Below, piece by piece: positions 17,868-26,566 of a DNA stretch of 57,095 nucleotides (positions within the stretch are counted from its first letter, which is position 1; the number at the start of each line of letters is the position of its first letter). A program made the position numbers and the translations under genes. Below the pieces are notes generated by a model. It had not been told where the DNA came from. It saw only the letters and a list, made by a program, of their open reading frames with translations, and made no database searches. This DNA is from Oscillospiraceae bacterium. Its GTDB lineage: Bacteria > Bacillota > Clostridia > Oscillospirales > QAMX01. The stretch lies in NCBI GenBank assembly GCA_015067825.1, contig SVLQ01000016.1, forward strand, positions 1 through 57,095, written 5' to 3'.

Positions 17868-17993
17868 ATCCACCCTCTCGTCTGCGGCACACGTTTGGGC
17901 AACACACCGTTTCTTCCGGACGAGTCAAGGATAACACGTTTGCCGTGCCATAAACCGGACTCTGCCCGAAAGAGACCCAAATTTGTTTTGCCG

Positions 17994-18025
17994 CAAAAAC
18001 AAAAAGCGATCGCCGCAGCGACCGC
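17994..18025 (-). terminator. Intrinsic terminator in the ABC-operon leader (second)
   Basis: Minus strand GCGGTCGC-TGCG-GCGATCGC: an 8-bp stem with a single G-U pair, followed by TTTTTGTTTTTG. It lies between the leader ORF and the first ABC gene. Confidence 0.8.
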
Positions 18026-18046
18026 TCAAAATACGAAATACCTGCC

Positions 18047-18100
18047 AAAAAAATGCGGCAGACCGTCCGACAGCCGATCGGAACTACCGATGACTGCCGC
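18047..18100 (-). terminator. Intrinsic terminator/attenuator overlapping the leader ORF end
   Basis: Outer stem GCGGCAG (18094-18100) with CTGCCGC (18055-18061), followed on the minus strand by A and seven T (18047-18053). An inner hairpin ATCGG-TAGTT-CCGAT holds the leader ORF stop codon in its loop. The left arm can alternatively pair with upstream bases (GCTGTC with GGCAGT, within 18095-18110), giving mutually exclusive folds as expected for an attenuator. Confidence 0.65.
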
Positions 18101-18173
18101 GGTGACAGCGGTCGAGGGAAACGATACCTTGGTTTTTGCACGCTACACAGATAACACTCTGCAGACGGATCAT
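18084..18173 (-). CDS. 29-residue leader peptide ORF of the ABC/DUF1854 operon
   Basis: Short ORF with an ATG at 18171-18173, preceded by GTGAGGTG at ideal spacing, and located about 45 nt downstream of a consensus promoter. It encodes 29 residues starting MIRLQSVICVAC and ending DRCHRGSHR, with a late cluster of Arg, His and Cys codons immediately ahead of the stop. Its 3' end overlaps the terminator stem at 18047-18100. This arrangement is that of leader peptides controlling drug-exporter operons (as for bmrB upstream of bmrCD in Bacillus subtilis), where slowed ribosomes prevent terminator formation. It could instead be an independent small-protein gene with its own terminators. Confidence 0.6.
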   Translation of the reverse strand: MIRLQSVICVACKNQGIVSLDRCHRGSHR

Positions 18174-18226
18174 CGTTTACACCTCACTTTCTGTCAAAAT
18201 TCACGTCAAAAAAACGCGTTACAAAT

Positions 18227-18255
18227 AGTATAGCACAATTGGATTTTTCTGTCAA
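18227..18255 (-). promoter_or_regulatory. Consensus sigma-A promoter of the leader/ABC operon
   Basis: Minus strand: -35 TTGACA (18250-18255), 17-bp spacer, -10 TATACT (18227-18232). The segment between the terminators and the ABC start (17868-17993) contains no comparable promoter. Confidence 0.8.
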
Positions 18256-18305
18256 TAGAAGGTGCGGCGCAAATTCGGTTAAAACCGTTTTCGCACAATG
18301 ATATC

Positions 18306-18333
18306 AAAAAGGCCGCCCCCTTTGGGTGCGGCC
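18306..18333 (-). terminator. Terminator of the lipoprotein gene
   Basis: Minus strand GGCCGC...GCGGCC stem (18311-18316 with 18328-18333) followed by TTTTT, nine bases after the stop. Confidence 0.8.
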
Positions 18334-18341
18334 TCGCAGGT

Positions 18342-19112
18342 TTAAGAAAAAGGATGCGGCAGTTTCGTACCGTCAGCACCGACCAAGCCATCTTTTGAAA
18401 AAACGGCTGCTTGCGACAGCGTTTCGCCGTTTTGCTCATAGCAAAACACAAGCTTCACCGAGCTTTCATCGATCGGCTCCAGCGAGATCGAGCGCGCCGC
18501 ACGGCAAAAATCGGCGTATCGCGGAAACTCCGCCAGTGGAAAGAGCGCCTCGGACAAAGCGCCAAGGTTGGAGGCTGTACTCTCATCAGGGATAAAGTCG
18601 GCTGTAAAATAGTTCGTCCACGTCAGACCGCCATCGGTGGTATACTGAAAATACACCAAAAAGCGCGTGTCGTCGGCGTAGCGCTCGCGGAGATCGAGCG
18701 TCCCCACCGAAATCCCCACCGATTCATTCAGGAAAAAGAGGCCCGTCGGCGTATAGAAAAAGTCACCCTTCCGTTCCCACGTTTGCCCACGGTCACGCGT
18801 GAAACAAACGGCCACGTTGGGTACGCCCGAAGCCGCCCCGTAAAGATAGGCCGCCCATCCCATGTCACCGCGAACTGCATACGCGCCGGGTATCAGCACA
18901 GTCATCAACGGATCAGAGTATTCGACCGTCGGCGTCAGAAAATCGGCAGGAAACGAATCGATACGCGGTAAACGATAGGCGTCGGAAGCAGGCACCGCCG
19001 AAACCGTTGTCTGAGCTTCTGTCGATGATAACGCTTTATCAGAATCCGTCTTCGACACACAAGCTGACAACAGACAAAGCAAACAAAGTAAGCAACAGAC
19101 CAATTTTCGCAT
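18342..19112 (-). CDS. Putative surface lipoprotein with BNR/Asp-box-like repeats
   Basis: 256 aa. A lipoprotein signal peptide ends in the lipobox LLSAC (Cys about residue 18), followed by a Ser/Thr-rich linker; the mature protein would be lipid-anchored outside the membrane. Two Asp-box-like motifs, TRDRGQTW and TTDGGLTW, each on predicted beta-hairpins, recall sialidase/BNR propeller blades, but there are too few for a full propeller and no catalytic assignment is made. Start supported by GGAGGTG. It is a monocistronic unit with its own promoter and terminator. Confidence 0.85.
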   Translation of the reverse strand: MRKLVCCLLCLLCLLSACVSKTDSDKALSSTEAQTTVSAVPASDAYRLPRIDSFPADFLTPTVEYSDPLMTVLIPGAYAVRGDMGWAAYLYGAASGVPNVAVCFTRDRGQTWERKGDFFYTPTGLFFLNESVGISVGTLDLRERYADDTRFLVYFQYTTDGGLTWTNYFTADFIPDESTASNLGALSEALFPLAEFPRYADFCRAARSISLEPIDESSVKLVFCYEQNGETLSQAAVFSKDGLVGADGTKLPHPFS

Positions 19113-19208
19113 CTACCGCACCTCCACGCATAAAATCCCATTCGCTTCACACAAGCCCATCTCCCATGAATTTAAGGAGTCCGACGTCTAACTTTCATTT
19201 CCATGCTA

Positions 19209-19237
19209 ATAATACCATATTTCGGCATATTTGTCAA
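19209..19237 (-). promoter_or_regulatory. Sigma-A promoter of the lipoprotein gene
   Basis: Minus strand: -35 TTGACA (19232-19237), 17-bp spacer, -10 TATTAT (19209-19214). Confidence 0.8.
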
Positions 19238-19268
19238 CTTTTTTCGCAAAATCAGGTTTTAATATAAC

Positions 19269-19307
19269 AAAAAGCGGTCGAACAGATTTTGTCCATCCGA
19301 CCGCTTT
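19269..19307 (-). terminator. Terminator after gnd
   Basis: Stem AAAGCGGTCG/CGACCGCTTT (19271-19280 with 19298-19307); on the minus strand it runs into TTTTTG. It lies 19 bp beyond the gnd stop. Confidence 0.85.
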
Positions 19308-19325
19308 CCAGAGATATTCTGATGT

Positions 19326-20777
19326 TTACACAACGTAGGTCGAGGCCGAGGTATTGCCGCCGTGACCCGTCCAGTTGGTGTGGAAAAATTCGCCGCGCGC
19401 ATGGTCGAGGCGCTCGTAGGTGTGGGCGCCGAAGTAGTCGCGCTGGGCCTGCAGGAGGTTAGCCGGCAGGAATTCGCAGGTATAGCCGTCGAAATACGAG
19501 AGAGCCGCGGCAAACGCCGGGGTCGGTATGCCGTTTTTGACCGCTTCGGCGACGACGTTGCGCCACGAATCGGTCAACGTTTCGATGACACCCTGGAAAT
19601 ACGGGTCGAGCAGAAGGTTGGAGAGAGCGGGATTGGCATCGAAGGCTTCCTTGATCTTGCCGAGGAAGACGCTGCGGATGATGCAGCCGCCGCGCCACAT
19701 CAGCGCGATGCCGCCGTAGTTCAGGTTCCAGCCGTAGGTCTTGGCCGCCGCACGCATCAGCGTGTAGCCCTGGGCGTAGGAGATGATCTTCGAGGCGTAG
19801 AGCGCCTTGCGGATATCTTCGATGAACGCCTTTTTATCGCCGGTAAAGTTCGGCGCTTTTTTCGTAAAGACCTTCGAGGCGGCGACGCGCTCGTCCTTCA
19901 TCGCCGAGAGGCAGCGCGCAAACACGCTTTCGCCGATCAGCGTCAGCGGAACGCCCTCGTCAAGCGCGGCAATGCCCGTCCACTTGCCCGTACCCTTTTG
20001 GCCGGCGGTGTCGAGGATCTTATCGACGATCGGTTTGCCGTCTTCATCTTTGTAGGCGAGGATATCGCGCGTGATCTCCACAAGGTAGCTGTCGAGCTCG
20101 CCCTTGTTCCACTCGGCAAACACCTCGTGCATTTCGTCGGGCGTCATGCCCAAGAGATCGCGCATGAGCTGGTAAGCTTCGCAGATGAGCTGCATATCGC
20201 CGTATTCGATGCCGTTGTGGACCATCTTGACGAAGTGGCCGGCGCCGTTTTCGCCGACCCAGTCGCAGCAGGCCGAACCGTCTTCGACGTGGGCGCAGAT
20301 CGCCTGGAAGATCGGCTTCACAAACGGCCAAGCCGCCGGCGAGCCGCCCGGCATCATCGACGGGCCCTTCAGCGCGCCTTCTTCGCCGCCGGAAACGCCC
20401 GTTCCGATATAAAGTAAGCCCTTCGATTCGACGTAGGCCGTGCGGCGGATCGTATCCGGGAAGTGCGAGTTGCCGCCGTCGATGATGATGTCGCCTTCTT
20501 CGAGGTACGGCAAGAGCTGTTCGATCATCGCGTCGACCGCATCGCCCGCCTTGACCATCATCATGACCTTGCGCGGTTTTTCCAGATTTTCGGCCAGTTC
20601 GGCCAGAGAATGTGTGCCGATGATATTCTTGCCGGCGGCACGGCCGGCGATAAATGCGTCGACCTTTGCGACCGTGCGGTTATAGACAGCCACGGTGAAG
20701 CCCTTGGACTCCATGTTCATGACCAGGTTTTCGCCCATAACGGCGAGGCCGATCAGGCCGATATCTGCTTTTTTCAT
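19326..20777 (-). CDS. gnd: 6-phosphogluconate dehydrogenase, decarboxylating
   Basis: 483 aa, typical length of the long (homodimeric) form. Converts 6-phosphogluconate and NADP+ to ribulose 5-phosphate and CO2 in the oxidative pentose phosphate pathway. Visible signatures: GLIGLAVMGENLVMN at the N-terminal Rossmann fold, NRT after the second strand (NADP preference), the substrate motif SGGEEGALKGPSMMPGG near residue 130, and KMVHNGIEYGDMQ near 185. AAAGGGG precedes the ATG. It lies 18 bp after the KDG-kinase-like gene and is probably the last gene of an SDR-kinase-gnd operon. Confidence 0.96.
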   Translation of the reverse strand: MKKADIGLIGLAVMGENLVMNMESKGFTVAVYNRTVAKVDAFIAGRAAGKNIIGTHSLAELAENLEKPRKVMMMVKAGDAVDAMIEQLLPYLEEGDIIIDGGNSHFPDTIRRTAYVESKGLLYIGTGVSGGEEGALKGPSMMPGGSPAAWPFVKPIFQAICAHVEDGSACCDWVGENGAGHFVKMVHNGIEYGDMQLICEAYQLMRDLLGMTPDEMHEVFAEWNKGELDSYLVEITRDILAYKDEDGKPIVDKILDTAGQKGTGKWTGIAALDEGVPLTLIGESVFARCLSAMKDERVAASKVFTKKAPNFTGDKKAFIEDIRKALYASKIISYAQGYTLMRAAAKTYGWNLNYGGIALMWRGGCIIRSVFLGKIKEAFDANPALSNLLLDPYFQGVIETLTDSWRNVVAEAVKNGIPTPAFAAALSYFDGYTCEFLPANLLQAQRDYFGAHTYERLDHARGEFFHTNWTGHGGNTSASTYVV

Positions 20778-20795
20778 GGTAGATTTCCCCTTTCG

Positions 20796-21875
20796 TCAGC
20801 GCTTCACGCGGGCATTGCCCTCGTAGATGCTCCAAACCATTTCTTCGTCGGCGGGTTCGCCGTAGTCGGTCAGCAGCGTCGTCACCAGCGCGCCGCTCGC
20901 CCAACCAAACTGGATCCATTTTTCCGGATCCCAGCCGCGGAGGATGCCGTAGAGCAGGCCGCCGACAAAGCCGTCGCCGCCGCCGATACGGTCGAGGACC
21001 GGGATCTCACGCGGTTCGACCGAATACCACTTGTCTTCGTCGAGCATGATCGCGCCCCACAGGTGGTTGTTGGCGCTCAGAACCTGGCGCAGCGTGGTCG
21101 CATAGACCGAGGCATTGGGATAACGCTCTTTGACGTTTAAGATCATCGCCTTGAAGCTGTCCATCTTGCTCGTGATGTCCTTACCGCCCGATTCGGGGCC
21201 CGGAACCTTGAGCGCGAGCTGGAAGTCTTCTTCGTTGCCGATCAGAACGTCGGCGAGAGAGGCGATCTCGGAGAAGATCGCGCCCAGTTCTTCTTCGCGG
21301 TCTTTCCAGAACGACGCGCGATAGTTGAGGTCAAAGGAGATGACCGTGCCGTATTTTTTGGCAGCACGCGCCAGATCACGGCAGAAAAGGCTCGTGTTCG
21401 GGCTAAGGGCGGCAAACAGACCGCTCATGTGGAGGATACCGACGCCTTCTTCGCCGAAAATGCGGTCGAGGTCGAAATCTTCGGCTTTGATCGTCAGGCC
21501 GACTTCGCCGGCGCGGTCGTTCCAGACGCGCGGCCCACGCACGCCATAGCCGGAATCGGCGATGTTGAACTGATGGCGGTAACCCCACGGGCCGCCCTGT
21601 TCCACGTCTTTGCCCTCATAGGCAATGCCGCGCTTTTTCAGTTCGTTTTTGATATACAGCGCGACCGGGCTGTCCTTGACAAACGCGGTCAGCACCTTCG
21701 TCGGCAGGCCGAGCGAGGAGGAGATATTCAGCACGTTCGATTCCGCGCTGGTCGCCTGCATCATAAAGGTATCGCTCACGTGCACCGGCTGACGGGTCAC
21801 GGGCGTGATGCGCACGCCCATGCTCGTCGGCACCAGCATGGCAATTTTGCAATTTTCACGAATTTTGGTCGTCAT
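20796..21875 (-). CDS. kdgK: PfkB-family sugar kinase, probably 2-keto-3-deoxygluconate kinase
   Basis: 359 aa ribokinase-fold kinase. The KDG-kinase-like signature is the segment ADSGYGVRGPRVWNDRAGE near residue 107 and SFDLNYRASFW near 175; the ATP/anion-hole motif is GGGDGFVGGLLYG (~295), with Asp as the catalytic base and Gly in place of the usual Ala of GAGD. KdgK makes 2-keto-3-deoxy-6-phosphogluconate from hexuronate breakdown. The ATG at 21875 has GGAGG eight bases upstream, better than the TTG two codons earlier. Its place after an SDR of the fructuronate-reductase type supports a uronate role, though no KDPG aldolase is visible. Confidence 0.8.
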   Translation of the reverse strand: MTTKIRENCKIAMLVPTSMGVRITPVTRQPVHVSDTFMMQATSAESNVLNISSSLGLPTKVLTAFVKDSPVALYIKNELKKRGIAYEGKDVEQGGPWGYRHQFNIADSGYGVRGPRVWNDRAGEVGLTIKAEDFDLDRIFGEEGVGILHMSGLFAALSPNTSLFCRDLARAAKKYGTVISFDLNYRASFWKDREEELGAIFSEIASLADVLIGNEEDFQLALKVPGPESGGKDITSKMDSFKAMILNVKERYPNASVYATTLRQVLSANNHLWGAIMLDEDKWYSVEPREIPVLDRIGGGDGFVGGLLYGILRGWDPEKWIQFGWASGALVTTLLTDYGEPADEEMVWSIYEGNARVKR

Positions 21876-21890
21876 ACTCAATTCCTCCCA

Positions 21891-22754
21891 TCAAACGCCC
21901 GAGTAGGCGGCGAAACCGCCGTCGACCGGCACGACCACGCCGTTGACAAACGCCGAGGATTTTTCGTCGGCGAGCCAAAGGAGCGCACCCGTGAGCTCTT
22001 CCGGCTTACCAAAGCGGCCCATCGGCGTATGGCCGAGGATCTTTTCGGAGCGCGGCGTCAGGCTGCCGTCGGGATTGGTTAAGAGCGTGCGGTTCTGTTC
22101 GGTGAGGAAGAAACCCGGAGCGATGGCATTGACGCGGATGCCGACCGGCGAGAAATGGACGGCCAGCCACTGCGTGAGGTTCGAGACCGCAGCCTTTGCC
22201 GCCGAGTAGGCCGGGATCTTGGTCAGCGGGCGGAACGCGTTCATCGACGAGACGTTGATCACGGTCGTGCCCGGTTTGTTGGCCATATCGGCCGCAAACA
22301 CCTGCGTGGGCAGCAGCGCGCCGAGGAAATTCAAATCGAGGACGTAGCGGATGCCTTCGGGGTCGAGGTCGAAGAACGTGGCAACGCCTTCGGCTTTCGC
22401 TTCAAGGTCTTCGGGGAAGAGGTATTCCTTCGAGGTCGTACCCTTGGGGTTATTGCCGCCGGCACCGTTGATCAGGATATCGCAGGGGCCGAGCTCACGG
22501 TTGATCGTTTCTCTGGCGGCTTCCAAGCCGGCCTTATCGAGAACGTTGACCGAAACTGCCAGACCTTTTCCGCCTTCGGCGACGATCTCGTCGACGACCG
22601 CCTGTGCGGCTTCCAGACGGCGGCCGAGCACCGCGACTGCCGCACCGCAGGCCGCCAGAGATTTCGCCATCACGGAGCACAAAACGCCGCTGCCGCCCGT
22701 GACGACCGCGACTTTGCCGGAGAGGTCAACTTTGAAAGGAAGATACGTACGCAT
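21891..22754 (-). CDS. uxuB: SDR-family oxidoreductase, fructuronate (mannonate) reductase-like
   Basis: 287 aa short-chain dehydrogenase. Cofactor motif VTGGSGVLC (residues about 19-27), NGAGG near 97, catalytic YSAAK near 183 with the Ser upstream in NVSSMNAF, and the end VNGVVVPVDGGFAAYSGV, which is characteristic of the SDR-type D-mannonate oxidoreductases of Firmicutes (YjmF/UxuB type). It would interconvert D-fructuronate and D-mannonate. 15 bp upstream of the KdgK-like gene. Gluconate 5-dehydrogenase is an alternative function of close relatives. Confidence 0.75.
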   Translation of the reverse strand: MRTYLPFKVDLSGKVAVVTGGSGVLCSVMAKSLAACGAAVAVLGRRLEAAQAVVDEIVAEGGKGLAVSVNVLDKAGLEAARETINRELGPCDILINGAGGNNPKGTTSKEYLFPEDLEAKAEGVATFFDLDPEGIRYVLDLNFLGALLPTQVFAADMANKPGTTVINVSSMNAFRPLTKIPAYSAAKAAVSNLTQWLAVHFSPVGIRVNAIAPGFFLTEQNRTLLTNPDGSLTPRSEKILGHTPMGRFGKPEELTGALLWLADEKSSAFVNGVVVPVDGGFAAYSGV

Positions 22755-22820
22755 TTGTTTCTTGCCTCTTTTCTTCGTTATTGATGCGGGTATATGTTAA
22801 AATCAGTTATTTTCTTGGTT

Positions 22821-22859
22821 AAAAAGAGCCGACGGCCGCCGTTCGCAGCCGTCGGCTCT
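22821..22859 (-). terminator. Strong terminator after the ribulokinase-like gene
   Basis: 12-bp perfect stem AGAGCCGACGGC/GCCGTCGGCTCT (22825-22836 with 22848-22859) followed on the minus strand by TTTT. It separates the fucI-kinase unit from the SDR-kinase-gnd unit. Confidence 0.9.
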
Positions 22860-22866
22860 CTGCAAA

Positions 22867-24534
22867 TCAGCTGCGGGCTTTCAGTTTGATCGCGCGGAGG
22901 CGCTTCATAACGTCGTTTTCGCCTTTGCCAAAATAGTCGTGGAGCTTGACGTACTCTTTGAAGAGTTCGTTGTAGACCGCATGGTTTTCCGGATTCGGAC
23001 GATAGACGAGATCCTTCAAGCTGGCCATATGCTCTGCCGCTTCGGCGACAGAATCGTAGCCGCCGCGTTCCTTGCCGGCCGCGACCGCGCCGAACATAGC
23101 CGAACCGAGCGCACAAGCCTGCGACGAACCGCACAGGCGAATCTCGCGGTTGGTGACGTCGGCGTAGATCTGCATCATCATTTCGTCCTTGTCGGCAATG
23201 CCGCCGGCAGCGATCAATTCGCCGATGGGCACGCCGTTTTCTTCAAACGCGTCAATGATCACGCGCGTACCATAAGCGGTCGCTTCGATCAGGGCGCGGT
23301 AGAGTTCTTCGGGCTTCGTCGTCAGCGTCATGCCGATAAAGAGGCCGCTGAGCTCGGCGTCGACGAGGATCGAACGGTTGCCGTTCCACCAGTCGAGCGC
23401 CAGAACGCCGCTTTCGCCCGGTTTCTGGGCGGCGACTTTTTCACGCAGGAGCTTATGGATGGAGATGCCGCGCTTCTGCGCTTCGAGATGATAGTGCTCG
23501 GGGACGAGGTTCTTGACGAACCAGTCGAAGTGGTCGCCGACGCACGACTGGCCGGCTTCGTAGCCGTAGTAGCCGCCGATGATACCGTCTTCGACCACGC
23601 CGCACATACCCGGAACGACGCTTTCTTCTTCGCCGAGGAGCATGTGGCAGGTGCTCGTGCCCATGATCATCAGCATTCTGCCCGGTTTGCAGACGGCCGC
23701 GGCCGGGGCTGCAACGTGGGCGTCGATGACCGAGATGCCGACGGCCGTGCCCGCGTTCAGACCGCAGAGCGCCGCGCCGGCTTCGTTCATATCGCCGGCT
23801 TTGCCGCCGAGCGGATAGATCTCGCGCGAGAGCTTTTCATCGACGATGTGCTCCAGGCGCGGATCGAGCTTTTTCAGGAATTCGTCGGTCGGATAACCGT
23901 CAGCCTTGTGCCACATAGCCTTGTAGCCGGCAGCACAGGCGCTGCGGCGCTCGAGACCCGTGAGCTGCATGACGATCCAGTCGCCGGCTTCGATCAGTTT
24001 GTCCGCACGGGCATAGACCTCCGGCGCTTCGTCGAGCATCTGCCAGGCCTTGGCAAACAGCCATTCGGACGAAACCTTGCCGCCGTAACGCTGCAGGCGC
24101 GCCATATCTTCTTTGACCGCGAGATCGTTGATCTTGTCGGCATATTTCTGCGCCGCGTGGTGTTTCCACAGCTTAACGTAAGCGTGCGGCTCGTTCTTGT
24201 ATTCATCGAGGAAGCACAGCGGCGTGCCGTCGGCGAGGATCGGCAGCAGCGTGCAGGCGGTGAAGTCGATCGAAATACCGATGACGTCGTCCGGCGAAAC
24301 ACCCGACTGCGCCAGAACCGACGGAACGGTCTCACGCATGACTTCCAGGTAATCCTCCGGATGCTGGAGCGCCCAGTCCGGCGGGAGCTTGGTCACGCCG
24401 TCGGGCATGTATTCGTCCATAACAGCGTGCGTATAGTTGCGGGCAGCGGTCGCGATCTCGCGGCCGGTTTCCACTTCGACGAGCAGCGCACGGCCGCTCA
24501 GCGTACCAAAATCGACACCGATAGCATATTTCAT
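22867..24534 (-). CDS. araB: Ribulokinase-like FGGY carbohydrate kinase
   Basis: 555 aa, the AraB length, with the ribulokinase N-terminus [25 protein letters not shown] near residue 91, the hinge region [11 protein letters not shown] near 387 and GLFIGMTL with the C-terminal ATP-site [17 protein letters not shown]. AraB enzymes phosphorylate both L- and D-ribulose, so with FucI upstream the physiological substrate could be D-ribulose or L-fuculose rather than L-ribulose. No araA or araD is nearby. There is no Shine-Dalgarno directly before the ATG; AAAGGAG lies upstream of a 10-bp hairpin (see separate entry). Confidence 0.85.
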   Translation of the reverse strand: MKYAIGVDFGTLSGRALLVEVETGREIATAARNYTHAVMDEYMPDGVTKLPPDWALQHPEDYLEVMRETVPSVLAQSGVSPDDVIGISIDFTACTLLPILADGTPLCFLDEYKNEPHAYVKLWKHHAAQKYADKINDLAVKEDMARLQRYGGKVSSEWLFAKAWQMLDEAPEVYARADKLIEAGDWIVMQLTGLERRSACAAGYKAMWHKADGYPTDEFLKKLDPRLEHIVDEKLSREIYPLGGKAGDMNEAGAALCGLNAGTAVGISVIDAHVAAPAAAVCKPGRMLMIMGTSTCHMLLGEEESVVPGMCGVVEDGIIGGYYGYEAGQSCVGDHFDWFVKNLVPEHYHLEAQKRGISIHKLLREKVAAQKPGESGVLALDWWNGNRSILVDAELSGLFIGMTLTTKPEELYRALIEATAYGTRVIIDAFEENGVPIGELIAAGGIADKDEMMMQIYADVTNREIRLCGSSQACALGSAMFGAVAAGKERGGYDSVAEAAEHMASLKDLVYRPNPENHAVYNELFKEYVKLHDYFGKGENDVMKRLRAIKLKARS

Positions 24535-24546
24535 AGTTAAATTAAG

Positions 24547-24586
24547 CGGCCGCCCGTCCGGTGGGAGCGGGCGGCCGTTCTCCTTT
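24547..24586 (-). promoter_or_regulatory. Hairpin separating the Shine-Dalgarno from the araB-like start
   Basis: AAAGGAG (24580-24586), then a perfect 10-bp stem CGGCCGCCCG/CGGGCGGCCG (24547-24556 with 24568-24577), then 12 nt to the ATG at 24534. The hairpin lacks a T tract, so it is not a clear terminator. If folded, it would bring AAAGGAG to about 14 nt from the ATG. It may also be an mRNA-stabilising hairpin. Confidence 0.6.
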
Positions 24587-24612
24587 AAAATTTGTTTGGG
24601 AGTATCGCTGGC

Positions 24613-26403
24613 TTAGTTCTTGCCGTAGAGCGGGCCGTAGGTCTGGCAAGCACGGAAGTCCGCGCCTTCCGGATCCTTGGTGCCGAATGCGCCCCAAGCC
24701 GACGGACGGAAGAGCTGATCTTCGGGGACGTTGTGCATCGCGACCGGGATGCGGAGCATCGAGGCCAGCGTGATGAAGTCGGCGCCGACGTGGCCGTAGC
24801 AGAGCGAGCAGTGGTTCGCGCCCCAGTTGGCCATGACGCTGTAAACATCCTTGAACGCCGGGTTGGATTCATCGATACGCGGGGCAAACCAAGTGGTCGG
24901 CCACGTCGGGTCGGTGCGTTCCCAGATCTTCTTGGCGGCTTCGGGATCGACGTCGCAGCTGTAGCCTTCGGCGATCTGAAGGACCGGGCCGAGACCCTTG
25001 ATGAGGTTGAGACGGACCATCGTCATCGGCATGCCGCCCTTGGTGAGGAAGCGCGAGGAGAAGCCGCCGCCGCGGAAGTAGCCGAGGCTCGCCGGGCACC
25101 AGTCGGTGGCCTTGAGCGTCTTTTCGACTTCTTCGTCGGTGATTTCCCAGTAGGGCTTCATGATCGGGTTGCCGTTTTCGTCGGTGCATTCACCGGCGCC
25201 GTCGAGGGCGGCCGCACCGGAGTTGATCATGTGGATGATGCCGTTGGAGGCAAGGCCTTCGAGATCCTTACCCGTGCAGCGCTTGACGGATTCGGGGCTC
25301 CAGTAGGTACGAACGTCGCAGAAGACCTGCGCGGTATTGGTGAGCAGGTAGCCGAACAGCATCGCAACGCCGTTGAGGCTGTCGTCTTCGGTTGCGAGGA
25401 TGTAGGGCGAACGCTTGCCGTTCCAGTCGAAGCTGGTGTTGAGCATCGCTTCCATGAAGTCGCCGTTGCAGCGGAAGTCGGTCCACTGACGCTGACCCTG
25501 GAAACCGCCGGCGATGGCGTTGTGGCCAAGGCTTTCTTCGGAGAAGCCCATTTCGGCGAGCTTCGGATTGCCTTCGAGCAGGTCTTTGGCGATCAGCGCC
25601 ATCTTAACGCTGGTCTTCCAGTCTTCGTCCTTCTGTTCGCGGGTGTGCTGTTTTTCGGGGGCGTTCCAATCGTCGCCTTCCTTGCAGTTTTCTTTCGTCC
25701 ACGCAAGGGCCTTTTCGTATTCTTCGTGGTCGTAGATACCGAGTTCCATACGGCGGGCGAACTCGCTCAGGTCGATGTATTCGTTGCGCATGCCGAGGTA
25801 ATCGTAGAAGAAGTTCGGATCGACGACGCTGCCGGCGATACCCATCGAGACGGAGCCCATCGCCAGATAGCTCTTGCCCTGCATGATGGCAACGGCCAGA
25901 CCGGCGCGCACAAAACGAAGGATCTTTTCCACGACGTCGGGCGTGAGGCCGTTCTGGTCGGCATCCTGCACGTCATGACCGTAGATCGAGAAAGCGGGCA
26001 GCGCTTTCTGGTTGTGGCCGGCGAGAGCGGCGGCGAGGTAAACGGCACCCGGGCGTTCGGTGGCGTTGAGACCGAAAATGGCCTTCGGGCGGGTCGGATG
26101 CATGTCGATGGTTTCCGTGCCGTAGCACCAGCTGCGGGTAACGGACAGCGAAACGCCGACGTTGTTTTCCTGGAATTTCTTTTCGCAGGCAGCGGCTTCG
26201 GCGACGCGGGCGATGGTGCCGTCGGCGATCACGCACTTAACGGGCGTGCCGTCCGGGTATTTCAGGCTGCTGGAAATCAGTTCCGCAACGGCCTTCGCCA
26301 TATTCATGAGCGGCTCTTCCAGCCCTTCACGGATACCGTTCATACGGCCGTCAATGACCGGACGGATACCGACTGCCGGGAATTCGCCAATGAGTTTTTT
26401 CAT
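24613..26403 (-). CDS. fucI: L-fucose (D-arabinose) isomerase
   Basis: 596 aa, close to Escherichia coli FucI (591). Aldose-ketose isomerase converting L-fucose to L-fuculose and D-arabinose to D-ribulose, Mn-dependent. Full-length similarity includes [15 protein letters not shown] at the N-terminus, [20 protein letters not shown] near residue 92, the metal-site segments [14 protein letters not shown] and [10 protein letters not shown] (near 340-370), and [18 protein letters not shown] near the C-terminus. AGGAGG precedes the ATG. Downstream is an AraB-type kinase rather than a typical FucK, and no fuculose-phosphate aldolase is visible in the window. Confidence 0.96.
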   Translation of the reverse strand: MKKLIGEFPAVGIRPVIDGRMNGIREGLEEPLMNMAKAVAELISSSLKYPDGTPVKCVIADGTIARVAEAAACEKKFQENNVGVSLSVTRSWCYGTETIDMHPTRPKAIFGLNATERPGAVYLAAALAGHNQKALPAFSIYGHDVQDADQNGLTPDVVEKILRFVRAGLAVAIMQGKSYLAMGSVSMGIAGSVVDPNFFYDYLGMRNEYIDLSEFARRMELGIYDHEEYEKALAWTKENCKEGDDWNAPEKQHTREQKDEDWKTSVKMALIAKDLLEGNPKLAEMGFSEESLGHNAIAGGFQGQRQWTDFRCNGDFMEAMLNTSFDWNGKRSPYILATEDDSLNGVAMLFGYLLTNTAQVFCDVRTYWSPESVKRCTGKDLEGLASNGIIHMINSGAAALDGAGECTDENGNPIMKPYWEITDEEVEKTLKATDWCPASLGYFRGGGFSSRFLTKGGMPMTMVRLNLIKGLGPVLQIAEGYSCDVDPEAAKKIWERTDPTWPTTWFAPRIDESNPAFKDVYSVMANWGANHCSLCYGHVGADFITLASMLRIPVAMHNVPEDQLFRPSAWGAFGTKDPEGADFRACQTYGPLYGKN

Positions 26404-26494
26404 GTTTCGTTCCTCCTAATATCGTGTAAATTTGTTCCGTTATCAGTTCGGGCTACGCGATCCGCGCCAAAGCCCATATAGGAATCCATTTAGT

Positions 26495-26523
26495 ATTTTA
26501 CCATATATGGCAGAAAATTACAA
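26495..26523 (-). promoter_or_regulatory. Sigma-A promoter of fucI
   Basis: Minus strand: -35 TTGTAA (26518-26523), 17-bp spacer, -10 TAAAAT (26495-26500). Confidence 0.65.
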
Positions 26524-26566
26524 TGCGTTGGCAAAGATTTTTTTCGGTTTCAACGGATACGGTCGC

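Noticed and set aside
22939..26481. Plus-strand ORFs of 533 and 629 codons
   Set aside because: Antisense to the ribulokinase-like gene and fucI.
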